Positions 9,033 to 19,584 are shown, counted from the stretch's first letter. The stretch: DNA of 64,000 bases from Roseivivax sp. GX 12232 (GCF_021272185.1 NZ_JAJSEC010000008.1:124001-188000), one strand, 5' to 3'. Made by a program: numbers and translations. Notes: a model not told the origin generated them from the sequence alone.

Positions 9033-9074
9033 CCGGCGGGCGCTCCAAGACCGGGGAGCCCGCCGGTTCGTTTT
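9033..9074 (+). terminator. Terminator of the RND operon
   Basis: A strong hairpin, CCGGCGGGC...GCCCGCCGG extended inward by CTCC/GGAG with a 2-base bulge (9033-9066), followed by TTCGTTTT (9067-9074). It begins 4 bases after the pump stop codon. Confidence 0.8.
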
Positions 9075-9226
9075 CCTCTCTTGCGCGGCTTCGGGGCCTG
9101 CCCCGGAACCCGCGCCGGAAATTATGCAAGGTTGCGCGCCGGGCCACCCGGCCCGCCCCGCACCCTGAATTTCACCGCAAAACCCGCTTCTCCCCTTGCC
9201 TCTCCGTCCGCGCGAGGCATAGTCTG

Positions 9227-9238
9227 ACGCTGCAGCGT
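9227..9238. promoter_or_regulatory. 12-bp perfect palindrome at the presumed tup operon promoter
   Basis: ACGCTGCAGCGT is a perfect palindrome located 19 bases before the TTG start of the permease gene. It is just downstream of a possible -10 (CATAGT, 9218-9223), so a bound protein would cover the transcription start. It may be an operator; no molybdate/tungstate regulator gene is visible in the window. Confidence 0.3.
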
Positions 9239-9257
9239 TTTCGGGAGGCGGGAAATT

Positions 9258-9965
9258 TTGCAAGGCATCGCAGAGGCCATATCCCTCGCGCTGGAGCTTG
9301 TGCTGCGCGCCGATGCCGACCTTCTGGAGATCGTCGTCCTCTCGCTGCGCGTCTCGCTCACCGCGACGCTCACCGCCTGCCTGATCGGCCTGCCGCTCGG
9401 CGCGCTCCTGGCCGTGGCGCGCTTTCCCGGCCGCCAGGCCGCCATCGTCGTGGTCAATGCTCTCATGGGGCTGCCGCCGGTGGTCGTGGGGCTGCTGGTC
9501 TACCTGCACCTCTCGCGCGCGGGCCCGCTGGGCTTCCTGGGCCTTCTCTACACCCCAAGCGCCATGATCATCGCCCAGACCATCCTGATCGCCCCGATCG
9601 TGACCGCGCTGTCGCGGCAGGTGCTCGAGGACCTGCACGGCGAATACGCCGAGCAGTTCCGCTCGCTCTGCCTCAGCCGCAGCCAGATGGTCGGCGCGCT
9701 TCTCTGGGACGGGCGGTTCTCGCTGATGACCGTGGCGCTGGCGGGCTTCGGCCGCGCCGTGGCCGAGGTCGGCGCGGTGATCGTCGTGGGCGGCAATATC
9801 GACCATCTCACCCGGGTGATGACCACCGCCATCGCGCTCGAGACCTCGCGCGGGGACCTGGCGCTGGCGCTGGCGCTCGGCATGGTGCTCCTGGTCATCG
9901 CGCTCGGGGTCAATGCCGCCGTCCAGGGGGTCCGCATCAACGCCGCGAGGCACGCCCATGTCTGA
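9258..9965 (+). CDS. tupB: Tungstate-type ABC transporter permease
   Basis: A 235-aa integral inner-membrane permease of the ModB/TupB class with about five to six TM segments. It includes the VSLTATLTACLIGLPLGALL opening and the EAA-type loop SLCLSRSQMVGALLWDGRFS near residue 140. It starts at TTG, chosen because GGGAGGCGGG lies at the right distance upstream and no ATG is available. Its last 8 bases overlap the ATPase gene. The binding-protein gene completes the cassette. The TupA-like binding protein indicates tungstate (possibly also molybdate) import for molybdo/tungsto-enzymes. Confidence 0.85.
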   Translation: MQGIAEAISLALELVLRADADLLEIVVLSLRVSLTATLTACLIGLPLGALLAVARFPGRQAAIVVVNALMGLPPVVVGLLVYLHLSRAGPLGFLGLLYTPSAMIIAQTILIAPIVTALSRQVLEDLHGEYAEQFRSLCLSRSQMVGALLWDGRFSLMTVALAGFGRAVAEVGAVIVVGGNIDHLTRVMTTAIALETSRGDLALALALGMVLLVIALGVNAAVQGVRINAARHAHV

Positions 9966-10728
9966 CGCCGCCATCCTGCCCTTCGAGCGCGCCGAACCCA
10001 GCGCGTCCCTGCCCCGGCCGATCTTTCCGCTCGCGGTGCGCGGGCTGGCGCTCAGCTACGGCGCGACGCAGGTGCTGGCGGGGGTGGACCTCGATCTGGG
10101 CGCCCGCGGCTGCACCGTGGTCATGGGGCCGAACGGCGCGGGCAAGAGCCTGCTTCTGAAGCTCCTGCACGGGCTCATCGCGCCCAGCGGCGGGGTGATC
10201 GACTGGGCCGGGCAGAGCCCCTCCGAGGTCACCCGCCGCCAGGCGCTGGTCTTCCAGCGCCCGGTGCTGCTGCGCCGCTCGGTCGGGGCCAATATCGACT
10301 TCGTGCTGAAGGCGCGCGGCTTGCCCCGGGCGACGGTGCGCGAGCGCCGCACGGCGCTTCTGGCCCATGTCGGGCTGGCCGAGAAGACCGACCTGCCCGC
10401 CCGGCGCCTCTCGGGCGGCGAGGCGCAGCGGCTGGCGCTCGCCCGCGCGCTCGCCACCGAGCCCGAGGTGCTGTTTCTCGACGAGCCGACCGCCAGCCTC
10501 GACCCCGCTTCGGCGCTGGCCATCGAGGAGATCGTGACCCGCGCCCGCGACCTCGGGACCCGGGTGATCTTCGTCACCCATGACGTGGGCCAGGCCCGGC
10601 GCCTGGCCGATGACGTGGTCTTCCTGCACCGGGGCCGCGTCGCCGAGCACCGCCCCGCCGAGGCCTTCTTCGCCGCGCCCCGTTCCGAGGCCGCCGCCGG
10701 CTACCTCGCCGGCCGTATCGTCGTCTGA
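9958..10728 (+). CDS. tupC: Tungstate-type ABC transporter ATP-binding protein
   Basis: A 256-aa ABC ATPase that powers the importer at the cytoplasmic face. Walker A GPNGAGKS lies near residue 57, the Q-loop region is RRQALVFQRPVLLRRSV, the signature is LSGGEAQRLALARAL, Walker B VLFLDEPTASLD and the H-loop VTHD. The ATG overlaps the permease stop region (ATGTCTGA), indicating translational coupling. No C-terminal MOP/TOBE domain is present, unlike ModC, which fits the TupC type. Confidence 0.88.
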   Translation: MSDAAILPFERAEPSASLPRPIFPLAVRGLALSYGATQVLAGVDLDLGARGCTVVMGPNGAGKSLLLKLLHGLIAPSGGVIDWAGQSPSEVTRRQALVFQRPVLLRRSVGANIDFVLKARGLPRATVRERRTALLAHVGLAEKTDLPARRLSGGEAQRLALARALATEPEVLFLDEPTASLDPASALAIEEIVTRARDLGTRVIFVTHDVGQARRLADDVVFLHRGRVAEHRPAEAFFAAPRSEAAAGYLAGRIVV

Positions 10729-10770
10729 CCACCTGTTTCCTTTGCCCCTCGACCCCCAGGGAGATTGCCC

Positions 10771-11589
10771 ATGTTCACCCGCCCCCTCGGCGCCCTTTGC
10801 GCCGCGCTCTGCCTCGCCGGTCCCGCCTTTGCCCAGGACGACCGGATCATCGTGCAATCGACGACGTCCACAGCGAATTCAGGGCTTTACGACCACATCC
10901 TGCCGCGCTTCGAGGCGGCGACCGGGATCCGCGTCAGCGTGGTCGCCGTGGGCACCGGCCAGGCGATCCGCAACGCCGAGAACTGCGACGGCGACCTGCT
11001 CCTGGTGCACGCCAAACCCGCCGAGGAGGCCTTCGTGGCCGCGGGCCACGGCAGCTGGCGGCGCGACCTGATGTACAACGATTTCGTCATCGTCGGCCCC
11101 GAGGCGGACCCCGCCGGGATCGCCGGGACGCAGGACGCCGAGGCGGCCCTGGCCCGGATCGCCGAGGCCGGGGCGCTCTTCGCCTCGCGCGGGGACGACA
11201 GCGGCACCCACAAGAAGGAGATGGCGCTTTGGTCCGCGTCGGGCGTCTCCCCCGAGGGCGCCTCGGGCACCTGGTACCGCGAGACCGGCTCGGGCATGGG
11301 TGCGACGCTCAACGCCGCGGTCGGCATGGGGGCCTATACGCTGACCGACCGGGCGAGCTGGATCAGCTACGAGAACCGGCAGGACTTCGCGGTGCAGGTC
11401 GAGGGCGACGCGGATCTCTTCAACCAATACGGCGTGATCCCGGTGAGCGCCGCGCATTGCCCCTCGGTGAAGGCGGAGGCGGCGGAGGTCTTCGCGGGAT
11501 GGCTGTTGTCGGACGAGGGACAGGCCGCGATCGCCGGGCACGAGGTGGCGGGGCAGCAGTTGTTTTTCCCCAACGCTGGGGCGGAGTGA
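10771..11589 (+). CDS. tupA: Tungstate ABC transporter substrate-binding protein
   Basis: A 272-aa periplasmic binding protein. The signal peptide is MFTRPLGALCAALCLAGPAFA. The mature N-terminus carries the TupA anion-binding signature VQSTTSTANSGLYDHILP followed by VVAVGTGQAIRNAENCDGD and LLLVHAKP, all hallmarks of tungstate-specific TupA/WtpA-like proteins rather than ModA. The ATG at 10771 is preceded by CAGGGAG; a TTG two codons earlier is less likely. It is the third gene of the tup operon, 42 bases after the ATPase. Confidence 0.9.
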   Translation: MFTRPLGALCAALCLAGPAFAQDDRIIVQSTTSTANSGLYDHILPRFEAATGIRVSVVAVGTGQAIRNAENCDGDLLLVHAKPAEEAFVAAGHGSWRRDLMYNDFVIVGPEADPAGIAGTQDAEAALARIAEAGALFASRGDDSGTHKKEMALWSASGVSPEGASGTWYRETGSGMGATLNAAVGMGAYTLTDRASWISYENRQDFAVQVEGDADLFNQYGVIPVSAAHCPSVKAEAAEVFAGWLLSDEGQAAIAGHEVAGQQLFFPNAGAE

Positions 11590-11626
11590 GCGGGCGGTTT
11601 TCGTAGGGTTTTGGGTGCGTCGGGAC

Positions 11627-11709
11627 TGAGTGCATCGGTTGTTGGGTGCATCTTGGCGGGGGAATGGATTCATCCTGACGGGGCAGTGGGTGCATCCTAA
11701 CGTGTGTCA
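11627..11709. repeat. Degenerate short tandem repeats (GTGCATC-containing)
   Basis: Four imperfect units of about 17-22 bases built on GGGTGCATC / GGATTCATC follow one another between tupA and repeat copy A. No coding frame or hairpin is convincing, and no terminator with a T-run was found after tupA. Confidence 0.4.
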
Positions 11710-11881
11710 TCTCGTGGGGGCTTGGCGGCGGGCGTCGGTTCGCGGTGGCATGGCGGCGGCCTGACGGGTTGAGCGCCCTGCCCCGCTGAGCACAGAGCCA
11801 CGTTGCGGCCTAGGACCCCGAGACCCGGTGCAGCCCTGTGAACTCCGTCGGCCTCCCGGCCGAAAGCCCACCCTCTCAGCA

Positions 11882-12046
11882 AGGGCGCGCGCCGGACCGG
11901 GGGCCGGCGCTTCTGACCTTCGAGCGATGCGCTTTATCCGGGCAAGGTCAGGACGAAAGACGAACTAGGTACGCCATCCCAAGGAGCGCCGGCCCAAGGG
12001 GCCGGTCCGGCGCGCGCCCGGCACCTTCGGTGCTGTTCGGGCGCAA
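11882..12046 (+). repeat. Structured 165-bp repeat, copy A
   Basis: One of three copies in the window. It starts with GGGCGCGCGCCGGACC and ends with a small hairpin whose GCGCCCG/CGGGCGC outer stem encloses GCACC-TTC-GGTGC. The long arms of about 28 and 34 bases are inverted complements. The inner 80 bases contain a second stem, CTGACCTT/AAGGTCAG, around the conserved GCGCTTTAT. Dispersed, non-coding and strongly palindromic, it resembles a REP/MITE-like element. The flanking 12047-12244 holds nothing recognisable. Confidence 0.8.
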
Positions 12047-12244
12047 GGGGGTGGGCTGGCCCCTGCCGCCGCGCGCCGGGGGCTAGGTAGCTTGTGCTCC
12101 GGCACTGCCCGTCTCACTCCAAAGGCACACCGGCGACACCCGCGAGACATGCACGCCAGACCGGCTTGCCCGGCGCCGCAGCCGCCTTGCCAAGCCAAGT
12201 GCCTCACATACTGTGCCAACAGCCCCCTCCCCCCCACAAATTCG

Positions 12245-12272
12245 TTGACCGACCGGACGGTCTATGTATTCT
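12245..12272 (+). promoter_or_regulatory. paaIKR promoter with TetR-type operator
   Basis: A -35 TTGACC (12245-12250) and a -10 TATTCT (12267-12272) are 16 bases apart. Between and over them lies GACCGACCGGACGGTC (12247-12262), a 16-bp inverted repeat with one mismatched pair. Palindromes of the form ACCGACCGGTCGGT are typical operators of TetR-family regulators such as PaaR. The position implies repression of paaI-paaK-paaR and autoregulation by the TetR gene at the end of this operon, relieved by phenylacetyl-CoA. Confidence 0.7.
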
Positions 12273-12313
12273 ACCGCCGCCGGAAGAGGAGCCGGCGACA
12301 GGGAGGAGTTAGC

Positions 12314-12763
12314 ATGTCGGACGCCGATCCGGACGCGCTCGCGCGCGCCTGCGCCGAGGCGATGTGGCAGGAGGACCACGCGAGCCGCGGGCTCGGCATG
12401 GAGATCACCGCGATCTCCGCCGGCCGGGCCGAGATCGCCATGACCCTGCGCCCGGAGATGGCCAACGGCCATGGCATCGCCCATGGCGGCTTCATCTTCA
12501 CCCTCGCCGACACCGCCTTCGCCTTCGCCTGCAACGGCTATGACGACGTGACCGTCGCCCAGTCGAACAGCATCACCTATCTCGCGCCCGGCCGGGTCGG
12601 CGACCGGCTGATCGCCCGCGCCCGCGAGATCGCCCGGCCCGGCCGCTCGGGCCTCTACGACGTCACCGTGACCCGCGCCTCGGACGGCGCAAGGATCGCC
12701 GAGTTCCGCGGACAGTCCCGGGCCTCCGGCAAGCCGCTTCTGCCCAAGGGAGACCAGAGATGA
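12314..12763 (+). CDS. paaI: Hydroxyphenylacetyl-CoA thioesterase PaaI
   Basis: A 149-aa hotdog-fold thioesterase. The motif GHGIAHGGFIFTLADTAFAF (about residues 53-72) contains the HGG turn and catalytic acid of PaaI enzymes. In the phenylacetate pathway it hydrolyses stalled CoA thioesters to recover CoA. The ATG has a strong GGGAGGAG site 5 bases upstream. Its stop overlaps the paaK start (ATGA), so the two genes are coupled. First gene of the paaI-paaK-paaR operon. Confidence 0.93.
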   Translation: MSDADPDALARACAEAMWQEDHASRGLGMEITAISAGRAEIAMTLRPEMANGHGIAHGGFIFTLADTAFAFACNGYDDVTVAQSNSITYLAPGRVGDRLIARAREIARPGRSGLYDVTVTRASDGARIAEFRGQSRASGKPLLPKGDQR

Positions 12764-14067
12764 CCGACCTGACCCCGCCCCGCGAGATCCTCGACCCGAT
12801 CGAAGTGGCGAGCCGCGACGAGATCGCCGCCCTGCAGCTCGAGCGCATGCAGCGCTCGCTGGCCCACGCCTACCAGAACTCGCCCTTCTACCGCGCCAGG
12901 TTCGACGCGGCGGGCGTGCATCCAAGCGATCTGAAATCCCTCGCCGATCTCGGCAAGTTCCCCTTCACCACAAAGCAGGACCTGCGCGACACCTATCCCT
13001 TCGGCATGTTCGCCGTCCCGCGCGAGCGCATCGCCCGGCTGCATGCCTCCTCGGGCACCACCGGCAAGCCCACGGTGGTGGGCTACACCGAGGGCGACCT
13101 GAAGGTCTGGTCCGAGGTCGTGGCCCGCTCGATCCGCGCCTCGGGCGGGCGCCGCGGCGACATCTGCCACGTCGCCTATGGCTACGGGCTCTTCACCGGC
13201 GGGCTCGGGGCGCATTACGGCGCCGAGACGCTCGGCTGCACCGTGGTGCCGGTCTCGGGCGGCATGACCGAGCGGCAGGTGACGCTGATCACCGACTTCA
13301 AGCCGCGGATCATCATGGTCACGCCCTCTTACCTTTTGTCGATCCTCGACGAGTTCCGCCGCCAGGGCCGCGACCCGCGCGAGAGCTCGCTCGAGATCGG
13401 GATCTTCGGCGCCGAGCCCTGGACCAACGCCATGCGCGCCGAGATCGAGGAGGCCTTCGGCATGCATGCGGTCGACATCTACGGGCTCTCCGAGATCATC
13501 GGCCCCGGCGTCGCCAATGAATGCGTCGAGACCAAGGACGGGCTGCACATCTGGGAGGACCACTTCTACCCCGAGATCATCGACCCCGAGACCGGGGCGG
13601 TGCTGCCCGACGGCGAGCTGGGCGAGCTGGTCTTCACCACGCTGACCAAGGAGGGCCTGCCGATCGTGCGCTACCGCACCCGCGACCTCACCCGGCTCCT
13701 GCCCGGCACCGCGCGCTCGATGCGGCGCATGGAGAAGGTCACCGGGCGCTCGGACGACATGATCATCCTGCGCGGCGTCAACGTCTTCCCGACCCAGATC
13801 GAGGAGCAGATCCTGAAGTGCGAGGGCCTCGCCCCGCATTTCCAGATCGAGCTGACCCGCGCCGGCCGGATGGACAACATGACCGTTCACGCCGAGGCCC
13901 TGCCCGAAGCCGCGACCGAGGACGGCCAGGCCGCCTCGCGCGCGGCGCTCGCCCATCACATCAAGTCGGTGGTCGGCATCTCGGCCGAGGTCCAGGTGCA
14001 CCGCCCCGGCGGCGTCGCCCGCTCCGAGGGCAAGGCCAAGCGCGTCGTCGACAACCGGGAGGGCTGA
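12760..14067 (+). CDS. paaK: Phenylacetate-CoA ligase
   Basis: A 435-aa adenylate-forming enzyme that activates phenylacetate with ATP and CoA, the entry step of the pathway. The P-loop-like motif is ASSGTTGKPTVVGYT (about residues 94-108). The central HVAYGYGLFTGGLGAHYG and the adenylate motif YGLSEIIGPG are conserved, and the C-terminal RSDDMIILRGVNVFPTQIE hinge and swing segment is intact. Length is normal for PaaK (430-440). It overlaps paaI by 4 bases and ends 1 base before the regulator gene. Confidence 0.96.
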   Translation: MTDLTPPREILDPIEVASRDEIAALQLERMQRSLAHAYQNSPFYRARFDAAGVHPSDLKSLADLGKFPFTTKQDLRDTYPFGMFAVPRERIARLHASSGTTGKPTVVGYTEGDLKVWSEVVARSIRASGGRRGDICHVAYGYGLFTGGLGAHYGAETLGCTVVPVSGGMTERQVTLITDFKPRIIMVTPSYLLSILDEFRRQGRDPRESSLEIGIFGAEPWTNAMRAEIEEAFGMHAVDIYGLSEIIGPGVANECVETKDGLHIWEDHFYPEIIDPETGAVLPDGELGELVFTTLTKEGLPIVRYRTRDLTRLLPGTARSMRRMEKVTGRSDDMIILRGVNVFPTQIEEQILKCEGLAPHFQIELTRAGRMDNMTVHAEALPEAATEDGQAASRAALAHHIKSVVGISAEVQVHRPGGVARSEGKAKRVVDNREG

Positions 14068-14068
14068 G

Positions 14069-14668
14069 ATGGCCCGCCCCCGCGCCGAGGACTTCGACGC
14101 CAAGCGCCACGGGCTCCTGCTCGACGCCGCGCGAGTCTTCGCCACACAGGGCATGGACAAGGCCTCCATGGCGCAGATCGCCGCCGAGGCGGGGGTCTCC
14201 AAGTCCTTGCTCTATCACTATTATCCCTCGAAGGACGCGCTGATCTTCGCGATCATCCACGACCACCTCGAGGCCCTCGACGCGGCCCTGGCGGCGGCGA
14301 CCGACCCCGCCGCAGCCCCCGAGGTGCGGCTCGAGACACTGATCGCCGCGGTGCTCGAGGCCTACCGCGGCGCCGACCATCAGCACCAGGTGCAGATCAA
14401 CGCGGGCCAGGTGCTCTCGGGCGAGGACCGCGCGCGCATCCTGGCGCTGGAACGCCGCATCGTCGGGCGCTTCGCCGAGGTCCTGGCCGAGCTGCGCCCC
14501 GATCTGACCGAAGGCGCGCCGCCGCGGCTGAAGGCGGTGACCATGTCGCTCTTCGGGATGCTGAACTGGGTCTACCTCTGGTTCCGCGACGACGGCCCGC
14601 TCAGCCGCCGCGACTACGCGCGGATCGCGACGGACCTGATGCTGGGCGGGCTGCCGGGGCTGCGCTAG
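14069..14668 (+). CDS. paaR: TetR family regulator of phenylacetate genes (PaaR type)
   Basis: A 199-aa TetR repressor. The HTH lies at residues 25-55 (MAQIAAEAGVSKSLLYHYY). It has the SLLYHYYPSKDALIFAI turn and a helical effector domain ending with LFGMLNWVYLWFRDDGPLS, typical of the PaaR/FadR-like TetR subgroup that binds acyl- or aryl-CoA. It is translationally linked to paaK (1-base gap) and should bind the GACCG/CGGTC palindrome in front of paaI. That the ligand is phenylacetyl-CoA is inferred from family and context. Confidence 0.85.
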   Translation: MARPRAEDFDAKRHGLLLDAARVFATQGMDKASMAQIAAEAGVSKSLLYHYYPSKDALIFAIIHDHLEALDAALAAATDPAAAPEVRLETLIAAVLEAYRGADHQHQVQINAGQVLSGEDRARILALERRIVGRFAEVLAELRPDLTEGAPPRLKAVTMSLFGMLNWVYLWFRDDGPLSRRDYARIATDLMLGGLPGLR

Positions 14669-14747
14669 GCGGGGGTTGCTTGCGCGGTGTGCTTGGGGCC
14701 GGGCGGTGGTGTTTGCGGGGTGGCTGCGCTTTTGCATTTTTGGGTGT

Positions 14748-14781
14748 GGGGGGCTCTGCCCCCTCTTCGGGCCTGCGGCCC
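14748..14781. repeat. Pair of GC hairpins, REP-like intergenic motif
   Basis: GGGGC-TCT-GCCCC and GGGCC-TGC-GGCCC lie side by side, followed by CCCCCGAGGGTATTTGGAC. I recall similar strings of hairpins scattered between genes in Rhodobacteraceae genomes, but cannot confirm this here. It lies between the convergent paaR and paaZ genes and may act as a bidirectional transcription barrier. Confidence 0.45.
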
Positions 14782-14897
14782 GAATTCACCCCCGAGGGTA
14801 TTTGGACAAGCTGAAGGGCAAGAGGGCGGCGCGCTTCGGGCCCGCGGGGGGCGCGGGCTTTGGGGTGTGGAGGCGGCGCGGTTTTTTGAGCGGATTG

Positions 14898-15000
14898 GCG
14901 CGGGAGGCCGGGCGCGCCTTTTCCGGTGGGCGGCGCGGAGGCCGCGGGCGCGCCTCGTTGCGGGCGCGGGAGGCCGAGCGCGCCTTTTCCGGTGGGCAAG
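14898..15000. repeat. Two direct repeats with 66-bp period
   Basis: The 35-base segment starting GCGCGGGAGGCCG and ending CCTTTTCCGGTGGGC occurs at 14898 and again at 14964 with a single substitution (G/A). The intervening sequence is GC-rich and itself repeats GGCCGCGGGCG. The convergent intergenic space between paaR and paaZ (14669-15029) holds nothing else recognisable. Confidence 0.6.
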
Positions 15001-15029
15001 CGCGAGGGCCGCGGGCGGCGCCCATCACC

Positions 15030-17090
<2,061 letters not shown>

Positions 17091-17142
17091 GTGTCCTCCC
17101 TGTCCCTGTCGGCGCGCGCCCTGTCCCGGGCGCCCGGAAATG

Positions 17143-18216
17143 TCAGGCGTCGTACGTCAGAACCACCCGGTCCGAGAGCGGCAGGCACTGGCAGCTCAGC
17201 ACGTAGCCCTCGCGCAGCTCGTAATCCTCGAGCGCGTGGTTGGTCCGCATCTCGACCTCGCCCTCGAGCACCTTGGCGCGGCAGGTCGAACAGACCCCGG
17301 CCTGGCAGGAGAAGGGCGCGTCGATGTCTTCGGAGAGCGCGGCGTCGAGGATCGCCGTGCCGTCGCGCGGCATGGTGAAGCGCCGCGTGGTGCCGTCGAG
17401 CGTCAGCTCCACCTGCGTGCCCGCGCCGTTGCCCGCCCGCGCCGATGTCGGCGGTGTCTTGGCCCGGCCGGGCTGGGCCGCGGCGAACAACTCGAACTTG
17501 ATCTGCGCGTCACTCAGCCCCGCCGCGCGCAGGCTCTCGGCGATGGTCAGCATCATCGGCTCGGGGCCGCAGATGAAGGCCATGTCGACCGAGGCCGCGT
17601 CGATCCAATGGGTGAAGAGCGCCTGCATCTTCTCGGCGTCGACCCGGCCCGAGAAGAGGTCGATCTCCTGGCTCTCCTCCTCGAGGACATGGATCACCGA
17701 GAAGCGCCCGAGGTGGCTGTTCTTCAGGTCCTCCAGCTCCTCGCGGAACATGATCGTGCCGATCCGGCGGTTGGCATAGACCAGCGTGACCCGCGCGCCC
17801 GGCTCGCGGGCGAGCACGGTCTTGATGATCGACAGGACCGGGGTGATGCCCGAGCCGCCGGCGAAGAAGAGGTAGCTCTTCTCGGCCGCGGGATCGAGCG
17901 GGGCGTGGAAGCGGCCGGCGGGCGGCATGGCCTCGAGCGTGTCGCCGGGCTTGAGGTTGTCGTTGGCCCAGCTCGAGAAGGCGCCGCCGTCGACGCGCTT
18001 GATGCCGACCCGCAGGACACCCTCGTCGAGGCCCGCGCAGATCGAGTAGCTGCGGCGCAGCTCCTCGCCGTCGAAGTCGCGGCGGAAGGTCAGATATTGC
18101 CCCTGGATGAAGTCGAAGGCCGCCTGGTCGTCGGCGCGGGGACGCAGCGTGACCACCACCGCGTCGCGGGTGGTGCGGGTCACATCGATCACGTCGAGAG
18201 GATGGAAACGAGCCAT
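17143..18216 (-). CDS. paaE: 1,2-phenylacetyl-CoA epoxidase reductase subunit
   Basis: A 357-aa NADPH-dependent reductase that feeds electrons to the PaaABC di-iron oxygenase. The FAD domain contains RRSYSIC (54-60). The NAD(P) domain contains GGSGITP (120-126) and ICGPEPM (215-221). The C-terminal plant-type [2Fe-2S] ferredoxin has Cys304, Cys309, Cys312 and Cys342. The frame is open further upstream, but the ATG at 18216 gives the usual start MARFHPLDVIDV with a GAGGTGCC site. It lies 13 bases after paaD. Confidence 0.96.
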   Translation of the reverse strand: MARFHPLDVIDVTRTTRDAVVVTLRPRADDQAAFDFIQGQYLTFRRDFDGEELRRSYSICAGLDEGVLRVGIKRVDGGAFSSWANDNLKPGDTLEAMPPAGRFHAPLDPAAEKSYLFFAGGSGITPVLSIIKTVLAREPGARVTLVYANRRIGTIMFREELEDLKNSHLGRFSVIHVLEEESQEIDLFSGRVDAEKMQALFTHWIDAASVDMAFICGPEPMMLTIAESLRAAGLSDAQIKFELFAAAQPGRAKTPPTSARAGNGAGTQVELTLDGTTRRFTMPRDGTAILDAALSEDIDAPFSCQAGVCSTCRAKVLEGEVEMRTNHALEDYELREGYVLSCQCLPLSDRVVLTYDA

Positions 18217-18229
18217 GCCGGCACCTCGC

Positions 18230-18775
18230 TCAGATGCACTTGAAATAGTCGAAGGGCTCAAGGCAGTCGGTGCAGCGCCAGGCCGCCTTGCAGGGGGTGG
18301 AGCCGAAGCGGCTGACCTCCTCGGTGCGGGCCGAGCCGCAGCGCGGACAGGCCGGGGAGGCATTGCCGCCGCCCGCAAGCCGCGCCGCGCGGGCCGCGAG
18401 GCGGCCGTCGCTGGCCGTGCCGTCGATCGGCGGCGCGATGCCATAGGCGCGGAGCTTCTCGCGGGCCTCCGCGCCGATCCAGTCGGTGGTCCAGGGCGGG
18501 GAGAGCTGTCGCTCGACCCGGAGCGAGGCCACGCCGCGCTCGGCCAGGTGCCGCTCGATCTCCATCTCGATGACCGAGGTGGCGGGGCAGCCGGAATAGG
18601 TCGGCGTCACGCGCACGACCAGGGTGCCCTCCTCCCAGGCGACGTCGCGGACGATGCCGAGATCGGTGATCGAGATCACCGGGATCTCGGGGTCGGGCAC
18701 CTCCGAGAGCCAGTCCCGCACCAGGGCGGGATCGGGGCGCGGGGCGGCGCTGTCCGTGGTCCGGGGCGCGGTCAT
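18230..18775 (-). CDS. paaD: Phenylacetyl-CoA epoxidase maturation subunit PaaD
   Basis: A 181-aa protein with an N-terminal MIP18/DUF59-type fold (SEVPDPEIPVISITDLGIV, then PTYSGCP with Cys63), like iron-sulphur maturation factors. It ends with a zinc-ribbon-like tail: Cys143, Cys146, Cys168, Cys171 and also Cys162 and Cys180. Its role in assembling the epoxidase metal centres is known from family work. The start ATG lies 2 bases from the paaC stop, so the two are tightly linked. Confidence 0.93.
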   Translation of the reverse strand: MTAPRTTDSAAPRPDPALVRDWLSEVPDPEIPVISITDLGIVRDVAWEEGTLVVRVTPTYSGCPATSVIEMEIERHLAERGVASLRVERQLSPPWTTDWIGAEAREKLRAYGIAPPIDGTASDGRLAARAARLAGGGNASPACPRCGSARTEEVSRFGSTPCKAAWRCTDCLEPFDYFKCI

Positions 18776-18777
18776 GC

Positions 18778-19584
18778 TCACCACTCCGCGCCCGGGTAGG
18801 CGCGCTGCAGGAACTGCATCTCGGCCAGCAGGAAGCCCAGGTGTTCGCTGTGGCGCCCCTTGCGGCCGCCGTTCTGCACATCGGCGCGGCCCTCGGGGCG
18901 CTCCAGCGTCGCCTCGCGCAGGGTCTCGTCGAGGATCTCCTGCCAGGTGGCGGAGACGGCTGCCATGTCGGGCACGAGCCCCGCCTCGACCAGCGCGGCA
19001 TCGCCCGGCGCGGGCTGGCAAAGCTCGCCCGCATAGGGCCAGAGCCGCTCCAGCGCGGTCTGCATCCGGGCGTGGCTTTCCTCGGTGCCGTCGCCGAGGC
19101 GGATCACCAGGTCCTGGCTGCGCTCGAGGTGATAGGCCACCTCCTTGCGCGCCTTGGCGGCGATCTCGGCGAGCCGCGGGCTGGCGCTTTCGGAAAGCGC
19201 GTGCAGCATCGGCAGGTGCCAGGCGTCGAAGAGGAACTGCCGCATGGTGGTCACCGCCATGTCGCGGTTGGGCAGCTCCACCAGCAGCGGATTGCGGAAG
19301 CGCAGGGCGTCGCGCAGATAGGCCAGATCGTCGGCTGAGCGGCCCTGCCCTTCGACCTCGCCGGCGAGCGCCAGCCACATCTCGGCATGGCCGATCAGGT
19401 CAAGCGCGACATTCGCCAGGGCAATATCCTCTTCGAGCGCGGGCGCCTTGCCGCACCACTCCGAGAGCCGGTGACCGAGGATCAGCGCCCCGTCGCCCAG
19501 CCCGCAGAGCCAGTCGAAGGCGGCATCGCGGTGCTCGGGGGCAAAAAGCGGATCGCCCGGGCGCGGGTCAGCGGCGCCCGCCAT
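18778..19584 (-). CDS. paaC: 1,2-phenylacetyl-CoA epoxidase structural subunit PaaC
   Basis: A 268-aa ferritin-like helical protein that pairs with PaaA in the epoxidase core and lacks its own catalytic centre. Conserved PaaC segments include LGDGALILGHRLSEWCGKAP, ALDLIGHAEMWLALAG and ARKEVAYHLERSQDLVIRLG. The ATG shares one base with the paaB stop (TGATG), indicating coupling. A longer upstream frame was rejected because it would run through paaB. Confidence 0.95.
   Translation of the reverse strand: MAGAADPRPGDPLFAPEHRDAAFDWLCGLGDGALILGHRLSEWCGKAPALEEDIALANVALDLIGHAEMWLALAGEVEGQGRSADDLAYLRDALRFRNPLLVELPNRDMAVTTMRQFLFDAWHLPMLHALSESASPRLAEIAAKARKEVAYHLERSQDLVIRLGDGTEESHARMQTALERLWPYAGELCQPAPGDAALVEAGLVPDMAAVSATWQEILDETLREATLERPEGRADVQNGGRKGRHSEHLGFLLAEMQFLQRAYPGAEW

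Noticed and set aside
11838-12237. Short frames through structured repeat copy A (Arg/Pro-rich)
   Set aside because: They repeat at copies B and C only because of DNA repetition, have no ribosome site and shift frame between copies.
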